Notes: generated from the letters alone by a model not told the origin. A stretch of 40,797 nt of DNA from Mycobacterium sp. (GCA_021732005.1 JAKFVT010000045.1:1-40797); one strand, 5' to 3'; shown: positions 1 to 7,709, counted from the first letter of the stretch. Made by a program: numbers and translations.

Positions 1-2
1 TC

Positions 3-128
3 GACCACGGCTGGAAAACCCGCAAACTCCCCAACGGCGACACCGAATGGATACCCCCACCCGACCTACCCATGCTGCACCGCGGCGTCAACACCTACCA
101 CCACCCAGAACGCCTACTGGGGAGCTAG
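3..128 (+). CDS. C-terminal end of a 13E12/DUF222-type HNH endonuclease-like protein (partial)
   Basis: Reading frame 3 is open from the window edge to a TAG at 126-128 and gives 41 residues. It contains the string HGWKTRKLPNGDTEW followed by IPPP and ends near TYHHPERLL. This resembles the usual C-terminal tail of the mycobacterial 13E12 repeat (DUF222 plus HNH nuclease) proteins, whose HNH domain would lie upstream outside the window. The family is multicopy in mycobacteria and its function is not settled. Only the tail is visible, so activity cannot be judged. The following gene starts 59 nt downstream from its own promoter. Confidence 0.6.
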   Translation, partial: DHGWKTRKLPNGDTEWIPPPDLPMLHRGVNTYHHPERLLGS

Positions 129-187
129 GTCTCACCTGCCGGGCTTGGCGGCACGTCACGAGGTTCCACACCGTTAGGGTGTGCCGC

Positions 188-943
188 GTGACGCTGCTCA
201 TCGACGACGAGAACCGGGTCCGCACGATCACCCTCAATCGCCCGGACGCTCTCAACGCCTTCAATGAGGCCCTCTACGACGCCACCGCTGAGGCACTGCT
301 CGCCGCTGCCGACGACCCCGAGGTGGCCGTCGTCATGATCACCGGAGCGGGCCGAGCGTTCAGCGCCGGCCAGGATCTGGGCGACATGCAGGAGCGCATC
401 ACCAATCCCCACTTCGTCCAGGGCGCACACGGATTCCCGGGCCTGATCACCGCGCTCAGCCAATTTCCCAAGCCGCTGATCTGCGCGGTCAACGGAGTCG
501 GCCTGGGCATCGGCGCCACGATCCTGGGCTACGCCGACCTGGCGTTCATGTCGTCGACAGCGCGGCTGAAGTGCCCCTTCACCAGCCTGGGGGTAGCTCC
601 CGAGGCGGCGTCGTCATACCTGTTGCCACAGTTGATCGGTCGGCAGAACGCGGCGTGGCTGCTGATGTCCTCGGAGTGGGTGGATGCCGCTGAAGCGCTG
701 CGGATGGGTCTGGTCTGGCGGGTGAGTGCGCCCGACGACCTCATCGCTGATGCCCGAAAGCACGCCGAAGTGCTTGCCTCCCGGCCTATTTCGAGTCTGA
801 TGGCGGTGAAGCAGACGATGACCGAACCGGCTCGGCCCGAGATCGCCGCCGCGACGGCACGGGAGAACGCGTTCTTCGAGAAGTTGATGGGTGCTGCCGC
901 GAACGCCGAGGCGCTGGCGGATTTCCACCGCGGGAAGTCCTAG
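188..943 (+). CDS. Enoyl-CoA hydratase/isomerase family protein, probably an ECI2-like enoyl-CoA isomerase
   Basis: Crotonase-fold protein of 251 residues. The CoA-binding/oxyanion-hole segment AGRAFSAGQDL is at about 54-64 and the second oxyanion glycines (GVGLGIG) at about 103-109. The two glutamates of classical enoyl-CoA hydratases are not seen: the GGG-x-E position reads GIGAT and the PE-I-x-LG position reads CPFTSLG. Instead a Glu occurs in APEAASS (E139), the place of the catalytic Glu in peroxisomal delta3,delta2-enoyl-CoA isomerases (PECI/ECI2). I therefore infer isomerisation of unsaturated acyl-CoA during beta-oxidation rather than hydration. The GTG at 188 is chosen because a TAGGGT -10 box (175-180) lies exactly 7 nt before it, giving a leaderless mRNA; longer upstream reading has no promoter or family support. 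Confidence 0.85.
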   Translation: MTLLIDDENRVRTITLNRPDALNAFNEALYDATAEALLAAADDPEVAVVMITGAGRAFSAGQDLGDMQERITNPHFVQGAHGFPGLITALSQFPKPLICAVNGVGLGIGATILGYADLAFMSSTARLKCPFTSLGVAPEAASSYLLPQLIGRQNAAWLLMSSEWVDAAEALRMGLVWRVSAPDDLIADARKHAEVLASRPISSLMAVKQTMTEPARPEIAAATARENAFFEKLMGAAANAEALADFHRGKS

Positions 944-944
944 T

Positions 945-1127
945 TCAGCTCGCCCGCGCCGCGGAGGCGAAATGCTGTTCGATGATGGCGCGCACTGTGC
1001 GACGGCACCGCCCGCAATCGCCTCCGGCTCCGCAAGCGGCGGCGACCTGCTTGGACGTGCACGCCCCGCGGGCGACGGCCTCGGTGACCGTGGCGCTCGT
1101 CGCCCCCGCGCAGAGACACACGTACAT
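945..1127 (-). CDS. bfd: Bacterioferritin-associated ferredoxin (Bfd)
   Basis: A 60-residue [2Fe-2S] protein with the Bfd cysteine pattern: C4-x-C6 near the N-terminus and C38-x2-C41, with little else, which is the full length of the family. In studied bacteria Bfd docks on bacterioferritin and passes electrons to its haem to release stored iron as Fe(II). The gene is divergent from bfr, 188 bp away, and the intergenic region carries IdeR-like iron boxes, so co-control with its partner is likely. It ends 1 bp after the upstream convergent crotonase gene. Confidence 0.9.
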   Translation of the reverse strand: MYVCLCAGATSATVTEAVARGACTSKQVAAACGAGGDCGRCRRTVRAIIEQHFASAARAS

Positions 1128-1172
1128 CAGCGATTCACTCTCGTCGCAGGGTGGCGTCGCACACCGGTCATA

Positions 1173-1206
1173 TTAGCCGAGACTAACCTTAGTTAGGTAC
1201 CCCTAC
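1173..1206. promoter_or_regulatory. Two overlapping IdeR-like iron boxes between bfd and bfr
   Basis: Positions 1173-1191 match 14 of 19 bases of the mycobacterial IdeR consensus TTAGGTTAGGCTAACCTAA, with an intact CTAACCT half. A second, weaker match (11 of 19, including the GTTAGG core) covers 1188-1206 and overlaps the first. IdeR with iron activates bacterioferritin genes from tandem boxes upstream of bfrA in M. tuberculosis, so this arrangement fits activation of bfr. The boxes lie only about 46 bp upstream of bfd and could control both genes. Counts were made by eye. Confidence 0.65.
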
Positions 1207-1264
1207 AACATGCCGTCTCATCCAGCTGAACAAAACCCCCCTTGTCCTTGCATTAGGGTGATTC

Positions 1265-1300
1265 CGGCAGCAGCCAGGCAGCCAGCCAGCCAGGCAGCAG
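1265..1300 (+). repeat. CAGC/CAGG tetranucleotide repeat in the bfr 5' leader
   Basis: About eight tandem units of CAGC or CAGG occupy this stretch, ending 15 bp before the bfr start codon. It sits downstream of a TAGGGT -10-like box (1254-1259), so it would be in the 5' untranslated leader. Repeats with a 4-bp unit can change in length by slippage. Because the repeat is outside the coding frame it would alter leader length, not reading frame. Confidence 0.6.
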
Positions 1301-1315
1301 ATGTGGGGAGACGTC

Positions 1316-1795
1316 ATGCAAGGTGATCCGGAAGTTCTTCGCTTGCTCAACGAGCAGCTGACCAGCGAACTGACCGCCATCAATCAGTACTTCCTGCACT
1401 CCAAGATGCAGGACAACTGGGGATTCACCGAGTTGGCCAAGCACACCCGCGACGAATCCTTCGACGAGATGCGTCACGCGGAGGCCATCACCGACCGGAT
1501 TCTGCTGCTCGACGGCCTGCCCAACTATCAGCGGCTGGGCTCGCTGCGCGTCGGGCAGACCCTGCGCGAACAGTTCGAGAGCGACCTGGCCATCGAGTAC
1601 GAGGTGGTCGCCCGGCTCAAGCCCGCCATCATCGTGTGCCGCGAGAAGCTGGACTCCACCACGGCCAACCTCTTCGAAGAGATCGTGGCCGACGAGGAGC
1701 ACCACATCGATTACCTCGAGACGCAGCTCGAGTTGATGGACAAGCTGGGCGTGGAGCTGTACTCGGCGCAGTGCGTGTCACGACCCCCGAAGTAA
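1316..1795 (+). CDS. bfrA: Bacterioferritin, haem-binding ferroxidase and iron store
   Basis: A 159-residue four-helix-bundle ferritin, the usual length for mycobacterial BfrA. All ferroxidase di-iron ligands are present: E18, E51, H54, E94, E127 and H130; M52 is the haem ligand at the subunit dimer interface. It would assemble into a 24-subunit shell that oxidises Fe(II) and stores it as a mineral in the cytoplasm. The ATG at 1316 follows a GGGGA Shine-Dalgarno sequence and gives the family N-terminus MQGDPEV. The divergent neighbour is its redox partner Bfd, and IdeR-like boxes lie upstream. It ends 1 bp before the convergent FkbM gene. It corresponds in place to Rv1876. Confidence 0.95.
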   Translation: MQGDPEVLRLLNEQLTSELTAINQYFLHSKMQDNWGFTELAKHTRDESFDEMRHAEAITDRILLLDGLPNYQRLGSLRVGQTLREQFESDLAIEYEVVARLKPAIIVCREKLDSTTANLFEEIVADEEHHIDYLETQLELMDKLGVELYSAQCVSRPPK

Positions 1796-1796
1796 C

Positions 1797-2759
1797 CTAC
1801 GAGCGGTCTTCGGCCCGCCAGGCGTAGACCATGCACACTTCGCTCTGCACGGCGCCGTAGCGCTCGCGCTCACTGGCAAACCAGTACGTCGTGAACCCTT
1901 GCGCCTCGAGCATCTCGATGACCACGTCTTTGGTGGCGAAGTACTCCACTTCCAACACCACCTGGCGGACCATGTCCCACTGGGTCGGCGTGATTCCCTG
2001 CAGCACTGCGATTTCGGCGCCCTCGACATCGAGTTTCAAGATGTCGATGCACGTCAGGCCGTATTCCTCGATGACCGATGAGAGCGGGACCAGTGTGGCC
2101 GTCACCGTGGTGGTGCGGCCCATCCACGCGACCACCGGGCGCACCGCGGCCCGGCGCACGGCGAGGGGAGCGACGGGGATGAAACCCGCGACATCGGCCA
2201 CGAACCGGTCCAGTCGCTGCCGCGCGAACTCCGCATCCCGTGTACTCCACAGGGAGAAGTTCGGGTGGTGCTGGAACACCACCGTTTCGTTCGTCGCGGA
2301 CAGGCCGCGGTTGATCGGGTGGATCATCAGGGACGCACCGGGCCGGGCGCCCGTCACGGCGGCGTACTCACCGCGATTGGCAGCCTCGGAGTTGACCGCC
2401 AGCACAGAGTAGGTGGTGGGAATAGGTTCGAACGCGAACACTTCCGCATCGCCGCGGCAGCGCGACGCCGCGAACAAGGTGAACATCCCGATGTTCGCGC
2501 CGGCGTCCACAATGACTGCGCCGGGCTGGAAGTCGATGTACTCGCCCTTTGCGTACACCGAGTCCGCGCCGAAGATCTCCGGGTACAGGAAGTTGGTTTC
2601 GATCCTCTGCCACTGATGGATGCGCATCCCGTTGGGCAGCGTCACCGGTGTGCCTCCCGGTCTCGTTCGCAGCCTCGTTCCGGCCAGCCAACCCGCCGTC
2701 AGAACCGCCGCCGCCACGAGACCGCCGACCACCGCGCGCCGGCCGGGAAGAGAGTTCAC
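1797..2759 (-). CDS. FkbM-family SAM-dependent methyltransferase, membrane-anchored
   Basis: A 320-residue protein. Residues 9-28 form one hydrophobic segment after an arginine pair, probably a signal anchor. The methyltransferase domain follows: a SAM-binding motif VDAGANIGMFTL, an acidic FEP strand motif, and the KLDVEGAE block typical of FkbM O-methyltransferases near residue 245. FkbM enzymes methylate hydroxyl groups of glycans or natural products; the substrate here cannot be read from the sequence. An N-terminal membrane anchor is not usual for the family and suggests action at or beyond the membrane. The start is a GTG. The gene is divergent from the AhpD-like gene, sharing an 85-bp promoter region. 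Confidence 0.85.
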   Translation of the reverse strand: MNSLPGRRAVVGGLVAAAVLTAGWLAGTRLRTRPGGTPVTLPNGMRIHQWQRIETNFLYPEIFGADSVYAKGEYIDFQPGAVIVDAGANIGMFTLFAASRCRGDAEVFAFEPIPTTYSVLAVNSEAANRGEYAAVTGARPGASLMIHPINRGLSATNETVVFQHHPNFSLWSTRDAEFARQRLDRFVADVAGFIPVAPLAVRRAAVRPVVAWMGRTTTVTATLVPLSSVIEEYGLTCIDILKLDVEGAEIAVLQGITPTQWDMVRQVVLEVEYFATKDVVIEMLEAQGFTTYWFASERERYGAVQSEVCMVYAWRAEDRS

Positions 2760-2800
2760 CCCCGTATTGTCGCTGAGCTCAGACCAGGTCGGCGAAAAAC

Positions 2801-2814
2801 TAGAACACGTTCCA
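2801..2814. promoter_or_regulatory. KstR-like operator (TAGAACACGTTCCA)
   Basis: The 14-mer fits the KstR consensus TnnAACnnGTTnnA at every fixed base. It differs by one base from the site upstream of the CYP125-type gene in this window. Its centre is about 37 bp upstream of the start of the AhpD-like gene at 2845, overlapping where a -35 element would lie. KstR is the TetR-type repressor of sterol-degradation genes in mycobacteria. The FkbM gene on the other side starts 41 bp away and could also respond. Confidence 0.55.
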
Positions 2815-2844
2815 GATCGGCGTGGCCCGGCGTACCATCACGCC

Positions 2845-3342
2845 ATGAGCCGAATCGGAAACTTTCCTGACGACGACGTCGCGGGCTGGATCGTCAAGTC
2901 TCCTGACCTGGGAACGGCAATGGCCGCCTTCTCCCATGCGGTGTACAGCGACAAGAACCGGCTGCCGATGCGGGTGCGTGAGCTCGCCCGCGCGGTGATC
3001 GCCCAGGACAACGAATGCGTCTTGTGTCAGAACACCCGGGACGCCGACGGTCCGGCGGCCGGTGTGGACGAGGAGCTCTACGACCACGTGCTGGAGTGGA
3101 AGACGTGGGAGGGCTACAGCGAGCAGGAGCGCATCGCCGCGGAGTTCGCCCACCGCTTCGGAACCGATTGGGCCAAGCTCAAATACGACGACGACTTCTG
3201 GGATCGCGCCCGCGAGCATTTCTCCGACGAACTGATGGCCGACCTGACGTTGTCGTGCGCCATGTGGGTCGGCATGGGTCGAATGCTCAGCACGCTGGAC
3301 ATCGGGCAGAGCTGCAAGCTGACCCTGCCGAGCCGCGCGTAG
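2845..3342 (+). CDS. Carboxymuconolactone decarboxylase / AhpD-like family protein
   Basis: A 165-residue AhpD-like helical protein. The family redox motif E-C-x2-C is present (E57, C58, C61), so a peroxidase or disulfide-reductase type role is more likely than lactone decarboxylation. The ATG at 2845 is 6 nt after a TACCAT -10 box (2833-2838), consistent with a leaderless transcript. A KstR-like operator overlaps the -35 zone, so it may be induced during growth on sterols; this is inference. It is followed after 46 bp by glnA3 on the same strand. Confidence 0.8.
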   Translation: MSRIGNFPDDDVAGWIVKSPDLGTAMAAFSHAVYSDKNRLPMRVRELARAVIAQDNECVLCQNTRDADGPAAGVDEELYDHVLEWKTWEGYSEQERIAAEFAHRFGTDWAKLKYDDDFWDRAREHFSDELMADLTLSCAMWVGMGRMLSTLDIGQSCKLTLPSRA

Positions 3343-3388
3343 CGGCTATCCGTCGCATCCGGCCGTTGCGGTCGGCACAATGGCTGCC

Positions 3389-4738
3389 ATGACCACACCG
3401 CCGGCCGGCGCAGCTATCGGGCAATTGGACGCCGACGGCGTCGATACCGTCGTCGGAACCTTCGTCAATCCCGCCGGCCTGACCCACGCCAAGACCGTGC
3501 CGGTCCGCCGGATCAATGCGTTCGCCGATCCCGGGCTGGGCTTCAGCCCGGTCACCCACGGGTTCGCCATCGACCGAGCCGGGATCGCCTTCGCCCCGGG
3601 AATCAGCGTCGTCGGCGATCAGCGCATGCGCATCGATCTGGACGGTTTGCGGGTCCTCGGTGATGGACTGGCGTGGGCGCCGGCCTCGTTCTTCGACCAG
3701 GACGGCAACCCGGTCCCGGCGTGCGCGCGCGGGACTCTCGGACGCATCGAGGCGCGACTCGCCGCGGCCGGCTTGCAGGCATTGGTCGGCCACGAGATCG
3801 AGTTCCTGCTGGTCGATCCCGAGGGCAACCGGCTGCCCGGCAACCTATGGGCCCAATACGGGCTGGCCGGCGTGCTGGAATACGAAGGCTTCGTGCGGGA
3901 TGTGACCGCGGCGGCCGCGGTGTCCGGTGTCGGCATCGAGCAATTTCATCCCGAGTACGGCATCAACCAGTTCGAGATCTCACTGGCCCCGAAGTCGCCG
4001 GTGGCCGCCGCCGATCAGCTGATCTTGGCCCGCATCATCATCAGCCGGGTGGCCCGCACATACGGGCTGCGGGTGAGCCTGTCACCGGTGCCGTTCGCCG
4101 GAAGTGTGGGTTCTGGCGCGCATCAACACTTTTCGCTGTCACGCGCCGACACCCCGGTGTTCTCCGGCGGGACCGGCGCACAGGGGATGACCCCCGAAGG
4201 GGAGAACGCCATCGGCGGCATCGTCTCCGGGCTGCCGCAGGCACAGCTGATCTTCTGTGGGTCGATCGTGTCCGGTCTTCGGATGAAACCTGGCAACTGG
4301 GCCGGCGCCTACGCGTGCTGGGGCACCGAGAACCGGGAAGCGGCAGTGCGTTTCGTTCGTGGCGGACACGGCAACCCATACGGGGCCAACGTCGAGGTCA
4401 AGGTCGTCGACCCGTCGGCCAATCCTTATTTCGCCACCGCCGCGATCCTCGGCCTCGCGGCCGACGGCATCGAGAGCGGCACTGCACTGCCGCCGGAGAC
4501 GACGGTCGACCCGGCCACCTTGTCCGACGACGATCGCGCGGCCGCGGGAACCGTCGCCCTCAGTACTGACCAGGCGCAGGAGATCGCCGCGCTGGACGGC
4601 TCTGTCCGATTGCGTGCGATTCTCGGCGATCCCGCCGTCGACGTACTGGTCGCCGTTCGCCGCTACGAGCATGAAATGTATTCGCACCTCGACCCCGAGG
4701 CGCTGACCGAGAAGTTCCGGATGGCCTGGAGTCTGTGA
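3389..4738 (+). CDS. glnA3: Glutamine synthetase-like enzyme GlnA3
   Basis: A 449-residue GS-I-fold protein with an N-terminal beta-grasp region (about 10-110) and a C-terminal catalytic domain. Recognisable GS elements include the Glu pair in GHEIEFLL, the SGAHQHFSL metal/substrate block, and the NREAAVRF and VEVKVVDPSANPY blocks. It matches the remembered sequence of M. tuberculosis Rv1878 (GlnA3) closely over its length. GlnA3-type enzymes of actinobacteria have been linked to gamma-glutamylation of polyamines rather than glutamine synthesis. The ATG at 3389 is preferred because CACAAT (3376-3381) lies 7 nt upstream and the family starts with MT. The amidohydrolase start codon follows the stop directly, so the two are co-translated. 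Confidence 0.9.
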   Translation: MTTPPAGAAIGQLDADGVDTVVGTFVNPAGLTHAKTVPVRRINAFADPGLGFSPVTHGFAIDRAGIAFAPGISVVGDQRMRIDLDGLRVLGDGLAWAPASFFDQDGNPVPACARGTLGRIEARLAAAGLQALVGHEIEFLLVDPEGNRLPGNLWAQYGLAGVLEYEGFVRDVTAAAAVSGVGIEQFHPEYGINQFEISLAPKSPVAAADQLILARIIISRVARTYGLRVSLSPVPFAGSVGSGAHQHFSLSRADTPVFSGGTGAQGMTPEGENAIGGIVSGLPQAQLIFCGSIVSGLRMKPGNWAGAYACWGTENREAAVRFVRGGHGNPYGANVEVKVVDPSANPYFATAAILGLAADGIESGTALPPETTVDPATLSDDDRAAAGTVALSTDQAQEIAALDGSVRLRAILGDPAVDVLVAVRRYEHEMYSHLDPEALTEKFRMAWSL

Positions 4739-5851
4739 GTGCCTGTGCCCTCGGCGCTCGACGACCATATCGCCGGTATCCGTCTGGTGGACAACCACGT
4801 TCACGGCTATTGGTTGACCGGCGGTGATCGCGGGCGATTCGAAAACGGGCTCAACGAGGCCAATAGCGAGCCGCTTGCCGACTTCGATTCCGGCTTCGAC
4901 ACCCAGCTCGGTTTCGCGGTGCGCGCGCACTGTGCGCCGCTGCTCGGACTGGCCGAACATGTTGACCCGCAGAGCTATTGGGAGCGTCGCAGCGAGCTGA
5001 CCGAAGAGCAGCTGGCGCGGGTGTTCCTGCCGGCCGCCGGAGTGAGCGACTGGCTGGTCGACACCGGCCTGCCCGGCGCCATTGCAGCGCTACCCGAGAT
5101 CGCCGACGCGTCCGGGGGCGAGGTCGGCGAGATCGTGCGTCTCGAGGAGGTCGCCGAGCAGGCCGCCGCATGCCCGGGCGACTACACCGATGCATTCCGC
5201 CGGATCCTGTACCAGCGCACCCAGACCGCGGTCGCCACCAAGTCGGTGCTGGCCTATCGCGGCGGCTTCGACGGCGATCTGTCGCAACCCAGCCCGCGCG
5301 ATGTCGCCGCCGCGGCAGCCCGCTGGCGCGATGCCGGGGGAGTCCGGCTGATCGACCGCACGCTTTTGCGGTTCGGCGTTCACGAAGCGCTTCGGCTGGG
5401 CAAGCCGCTGCAGTTCCATGTCGGCCTCGGCGACCGCGACTGCGATCTGCACCGGACGAATCCGATGCTGCTGCTGGACTTCCTGCGCCAGTCCGGCAGT
5501 ACGCCGATCGTGCTACTGCACTGCTATCCCTACGAGCGCGAAGCCGGCTATTTGGCACAGGCTTTCAACAACGTGTACCTCGACGTCGGCCTCAGCATCA
5601 ACCATCTCGGAGCCCGCGCCGAGGCCTTCATCGCGCGCACTCTGGAGTTGGCCCCGTTTCGCAAGATCCTGTACTCCTCGGACGCTTTCGGCCCCGCCGA
5701 GCTGCACTATCTGGGTTCGCGGCTCTGGCGGGCGGGGATGGCCGCGGTGCTCTCCGGCTTCGTGGCGCGCGGCCAGTGGAGCGAGGCCGACGCGATCCGG
5801 GTTGTCGACCTGATCGGGCGCGACAACGCCGTGCGCGTCTACGGCCTCTAG
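4739..5851 (+). CDS. Amidohydrolase family protein (FluG N-domain-like), partner of GlnA3
   Basis: A 370-residue TIM-barrel amidohydrolase. Metal-ligand candidates are H20-x-H22 in DNHVHG, a His in FHVGLGD, a His in LLHCYPY, and an Asp in YSSDAFG near the C-terminus. The GTG start is the base right after the glnA3 stop, so translation is coupled. In fungi and some bacteria an equivalent amidohydrolase is fused to a GS-like domain as FluG; here they are separate adjacent genes, as for Rv1878-Rv1879. A joint role, such as hydrolysing what GlnA3 glutamylates, is inference. The last four bases overlap the convergent porin gene. Confidence 0.85.
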   Translation: MPVPSALDDHIAGIRLVDNHVHGYWLTGGDRGRFENGLNEANSEPLADFDSGFDTQLGFAVRAHCAPLLGLAEHVDPQSYWERRSELTEEQLARVFLPAAGVSDWLVDTGLPGAIAALPEIADASGGEVGEIVRLEEVAEQAAACPGDYTDAFRRILYQRTQTAVATKSVLAYRGGFDGDLSQPSPRDVAAAAARWRDAGGVRLIDRTLLRFGVHEALRLGKPLQFHVGLGDRDCDLHRTNPMLLLDFLRQSGSTPIVLLHCYPYEREAGYLAQAFNNVYLDVGLSINHLGARAEAFIARTLELAPFRKILYSSDAFGPAELHYLGSRLWRAGMAAVLSGFVARGQWSEADAIRVVDLIGRDNAVRVYGL

Positions 5852-6891
5852 CGGCCGGACTTCGCCGCTCGCTTGGACCCAGCGGTGCCTTTGCCCTTGG
5901 CCGGCGCATTGGTGTGGCCGGTCGGGGATGTGCCTGACGACGCCCTGTGCGCCGACGCGGCGACGCCCTTCTTGGTGACCGGTGCCAGGGTCACCGTCGC
6001 CGCACTGGCCTTCGGGACCAGGTGCGGTAGCGCAAGGTGGAACGACGCGGGCAGCCCGGGCCGCGTCAGCTGTGCCGCGATGGCCTTGGCGGCCTGGAGG
6101 AAATTCTCGACGGTCCCGAAGCCGACCGAGGCGCCGGACAGCAGCCCGCCGGCTGGATCGACGAATCCTGTTGGGCCACCCGGGAATCCGTTGAGGAAGG
6201 CGTCGGTCAGTACCGCGGGCGCGCTGACGAAGTCCTCGACCACCGAAGTGAAGTCGCGCGACGAGACCGAGTCGATGACGTTCTGCGCCAGCGCGGCGAA
6301 GGCCGACACCGTCGCGTTGATGGGATAGAGCGGGGTGAGCGCCACCGAGGCCAACGCGATCGACAGAGCGTTCTGGACGACGTCGTTGTAGTTGGCGACC
6401 ATGTTCTGGATGATCGGCAACACGCCGCCGATCAGCGGCAGCGCCGGACCCAGCAGGAGGCCGACCCCGGTGCCGAAGAGGCCGACGATCGCATCGCTGA
6501 CCTGACCGTTGCGCAACTGGGTGGCCGTGGTTTGCAGCGCTGCAGGCAAGGCCATCAACTGGTCGGAGAGTTGGGCTCCGGCTTGGTTGAGGGCAGTGGC
6601 GAGAAGCTGGGCGTTGCCCACGCCGTTGGCCAACATCGCACGGAGGATGGGCAACGGGTCGGCGGCGATCTCATTCGCGAGCCCAGTCAAACTGGCCACC
6701 GTGTGAGTGACCAGGTTGGTGTACGCGGTGATCGGATCTACCAACGCGACCAGACCTACATCTGCGTTCGAGATACGCTGTGCTGCAAAGTGAATCGGAT
6801 CAGAAACAGGGGAGACCGGAGTGATGGCGATCGCTCCGGCTCCGAGTAGGGCCACGCCGGCGGTGGCATAGGAACGGATTGCGGTGTGCAT
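5848..6891 (-). CDS. gjpA: GjpA-type outer-membrane porin / secreted mycobacterial protein
   Basis: A 347-residue exported protein. It begins MHTAIRSYATAGVALLGAGA, a signal peptide, followed by alanine/leucine-rich hydrophobic repeats (NLVTHTVASLTGLANEI; LLLGPALPLIGGVLPIIQNM) and ends in a Lys/Ser-rich basic tail. This architecture is what mycobacterial genomes label GjpA after the Gordonia porin; pore function has not been shown for most members. The ATG at 6891 follows an AAAGGGG Shine-Dalgarno sequence. A 420-bp gap upstream holds its promoter region, including an inverted repeat. The Lys/Ala tail is compositionally unlike the rest. Confidence 0.65.
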   Translation of the reverse strand: MHTAIRSYATAGVALLGAGAIAITPVSPVSDPIHFAAQRISNADVGLVALVDPITAYTNLVTHTVASLTGLANEIAADPLPILRAMLANGVGNAQLLATALNQAGAQLSDQLMALPAALQTTATQLRNGQVSDAIVGLFGTGVGLLLGPALPLIGGVLPIIQNMVANYNDVVQNALSIALASVALTPLYPINATVSAFAALAQNVIDSVSSRDFTSVVEDFVSAPAVLTDAFLNGFPGGPTGFVDPAGGLLSGASVGFGTVENFLQAAKAIAAQLTRPGLPASFHLALPHLVPKASAATVTLAPVTKKGVAASAHRASSGTSPTGHTNAPAKGKGTAGSKRAAKSGR

Positions 6892-7310
6892 GGGAGCCCC
6901 TTTCGAATCGGGTCGAACACCCACTGGCAAAGTAACTCCGAAACTTACCCCGAAGTAAGTAATCGATGCGATCGCAAATACTTCTTCTTGCGGGCGCAAC
7001 GGACTCGGCAGCCACTTGGTTTCGCTGCCTACTTATGTCCCGGCGATTTCGTCGGTTGCCAACCCCGCCGTGAGCGGGCGGCAGCGGCGCTCGGCACGAC
7101 GGTGGCGCCCTCGCGGGTTTCTTGCTGATCTCAGATCGCTCGCGGAATAGGCGTGATCACAGGACAATTCGTCGACGGGCGGCGATTTGCCTTCACGTCG
7201 GCGGTGGAAATGTCACGGTCGGTATGACATCAGCGTCCCTGGGAAACTGCTGTGGGCCAACGGAATTCCGGTGTTCTTTGCCGACAGCGTCAATAGGTCT
7301 GGCAGATTCG
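6892..7310. other. 419-bp non-coding gap upstream of the porin gene
   Basis: No ORF here has a credible start, ribosome binding site or family match. It lies between the porin start and the stop of the secreted Cys-rich gene, both on the minus strand, so it should hold the porin promoter. Near the porin end is the inverted repeat at 6943-6960. The rest is mixed sequence in which I see no RNA gene, hairpin or repeat of note. Confidence 0.6.
6943..6960. promoter_or_regulatory. Inverted repeat ACTTAC-N6-GTAAGT upstream of the porin gene
   Basis: Two perfect 6-bp arms separated by CCCGAA form an 18-bp dyad that starts 52 bp upstream of the porin ATG. A similar half (AGTAACTCCGAA) lies just beside it. 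The size and symmetry fit an operator for a dimeric regulator; no candidate regulator gene is adjacent. Confidence 0.4.
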
Positions 7311-7709
7311 TCAGGACGGCGGGAAGTGCATCCAGTGCGCCCAGTCGGCAGGCCCGGTGCAGATCAGCGGCACCCCATAGACCTTGGGTTCCCATTCGTC
7401 ACCGGCCACCCGCTGCTGCGCGGTGGTTCCGGGCGTGGTGCACGGCAGCGCGTTGGCCGCCTCACCGACCAGCGGCCCGGTTGCCACCCATACGCCACTG
7501 GCCGCGCAGATGAGGGTGTTCTTCTGGCCGTCGAACCCGAAGACGAAGCCCGGGCTCGGTGTGCAGGGTGTTCCACCGACGACGTTCTGGGCGACGTTCG
7601 GCACGCAGTTCGGGGAGTGGCATGAGGTCGCCGCCGCCGGTCCCGCGAGCGGTATCGCCACGCTCAGCAGTCCCGACACGACAACCGACCCAATGACGAC
7701 CCTGCGCAT
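7311..7709 (-). CDS. Secreted Cys-rich protein, function unknown
   Basis: A 132-residue protein with a Sec signal peptide of about 26 residues (MRRVVIGSVVVSGLLS... ending PAAA). The mature part has six cysteines and two loosely repeated modules of the form C-x~12-16-G-x2-L-I-C, the second running to PLICTGPADW. This suggests a small disulfide-bonded extracellular domain. The ATG at 7709 has an excellent GGAGG sequence 6 nt upstream, so upstream in-frame codons are not part of the gene. A similar modular pattern occurs in the exported protein at 40231-40674. I do not recognise a function. Confidence 0.75.
   Translation of the reverse strand: MRRVVIGSVVVSGLLSVAIPLAGPAAATSCHSPNCVPNVAQNVVGGTPCTPSPGFVFGFDGQKNTLICAASGVWVATGPLVGEAANALPCTTPGTTAQQRVAGDEWEPKVYGVPLICTGPADWAHWMHFPPS

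Noticed and set aside
47..187. N-terminal extension of the crotonase-fold protein
   Set aside because: The extension overlaps the upstream gene's end and the -10 box of a leaderless promoter, and it encodes Arg/Pro-rich sequence unlike the family.
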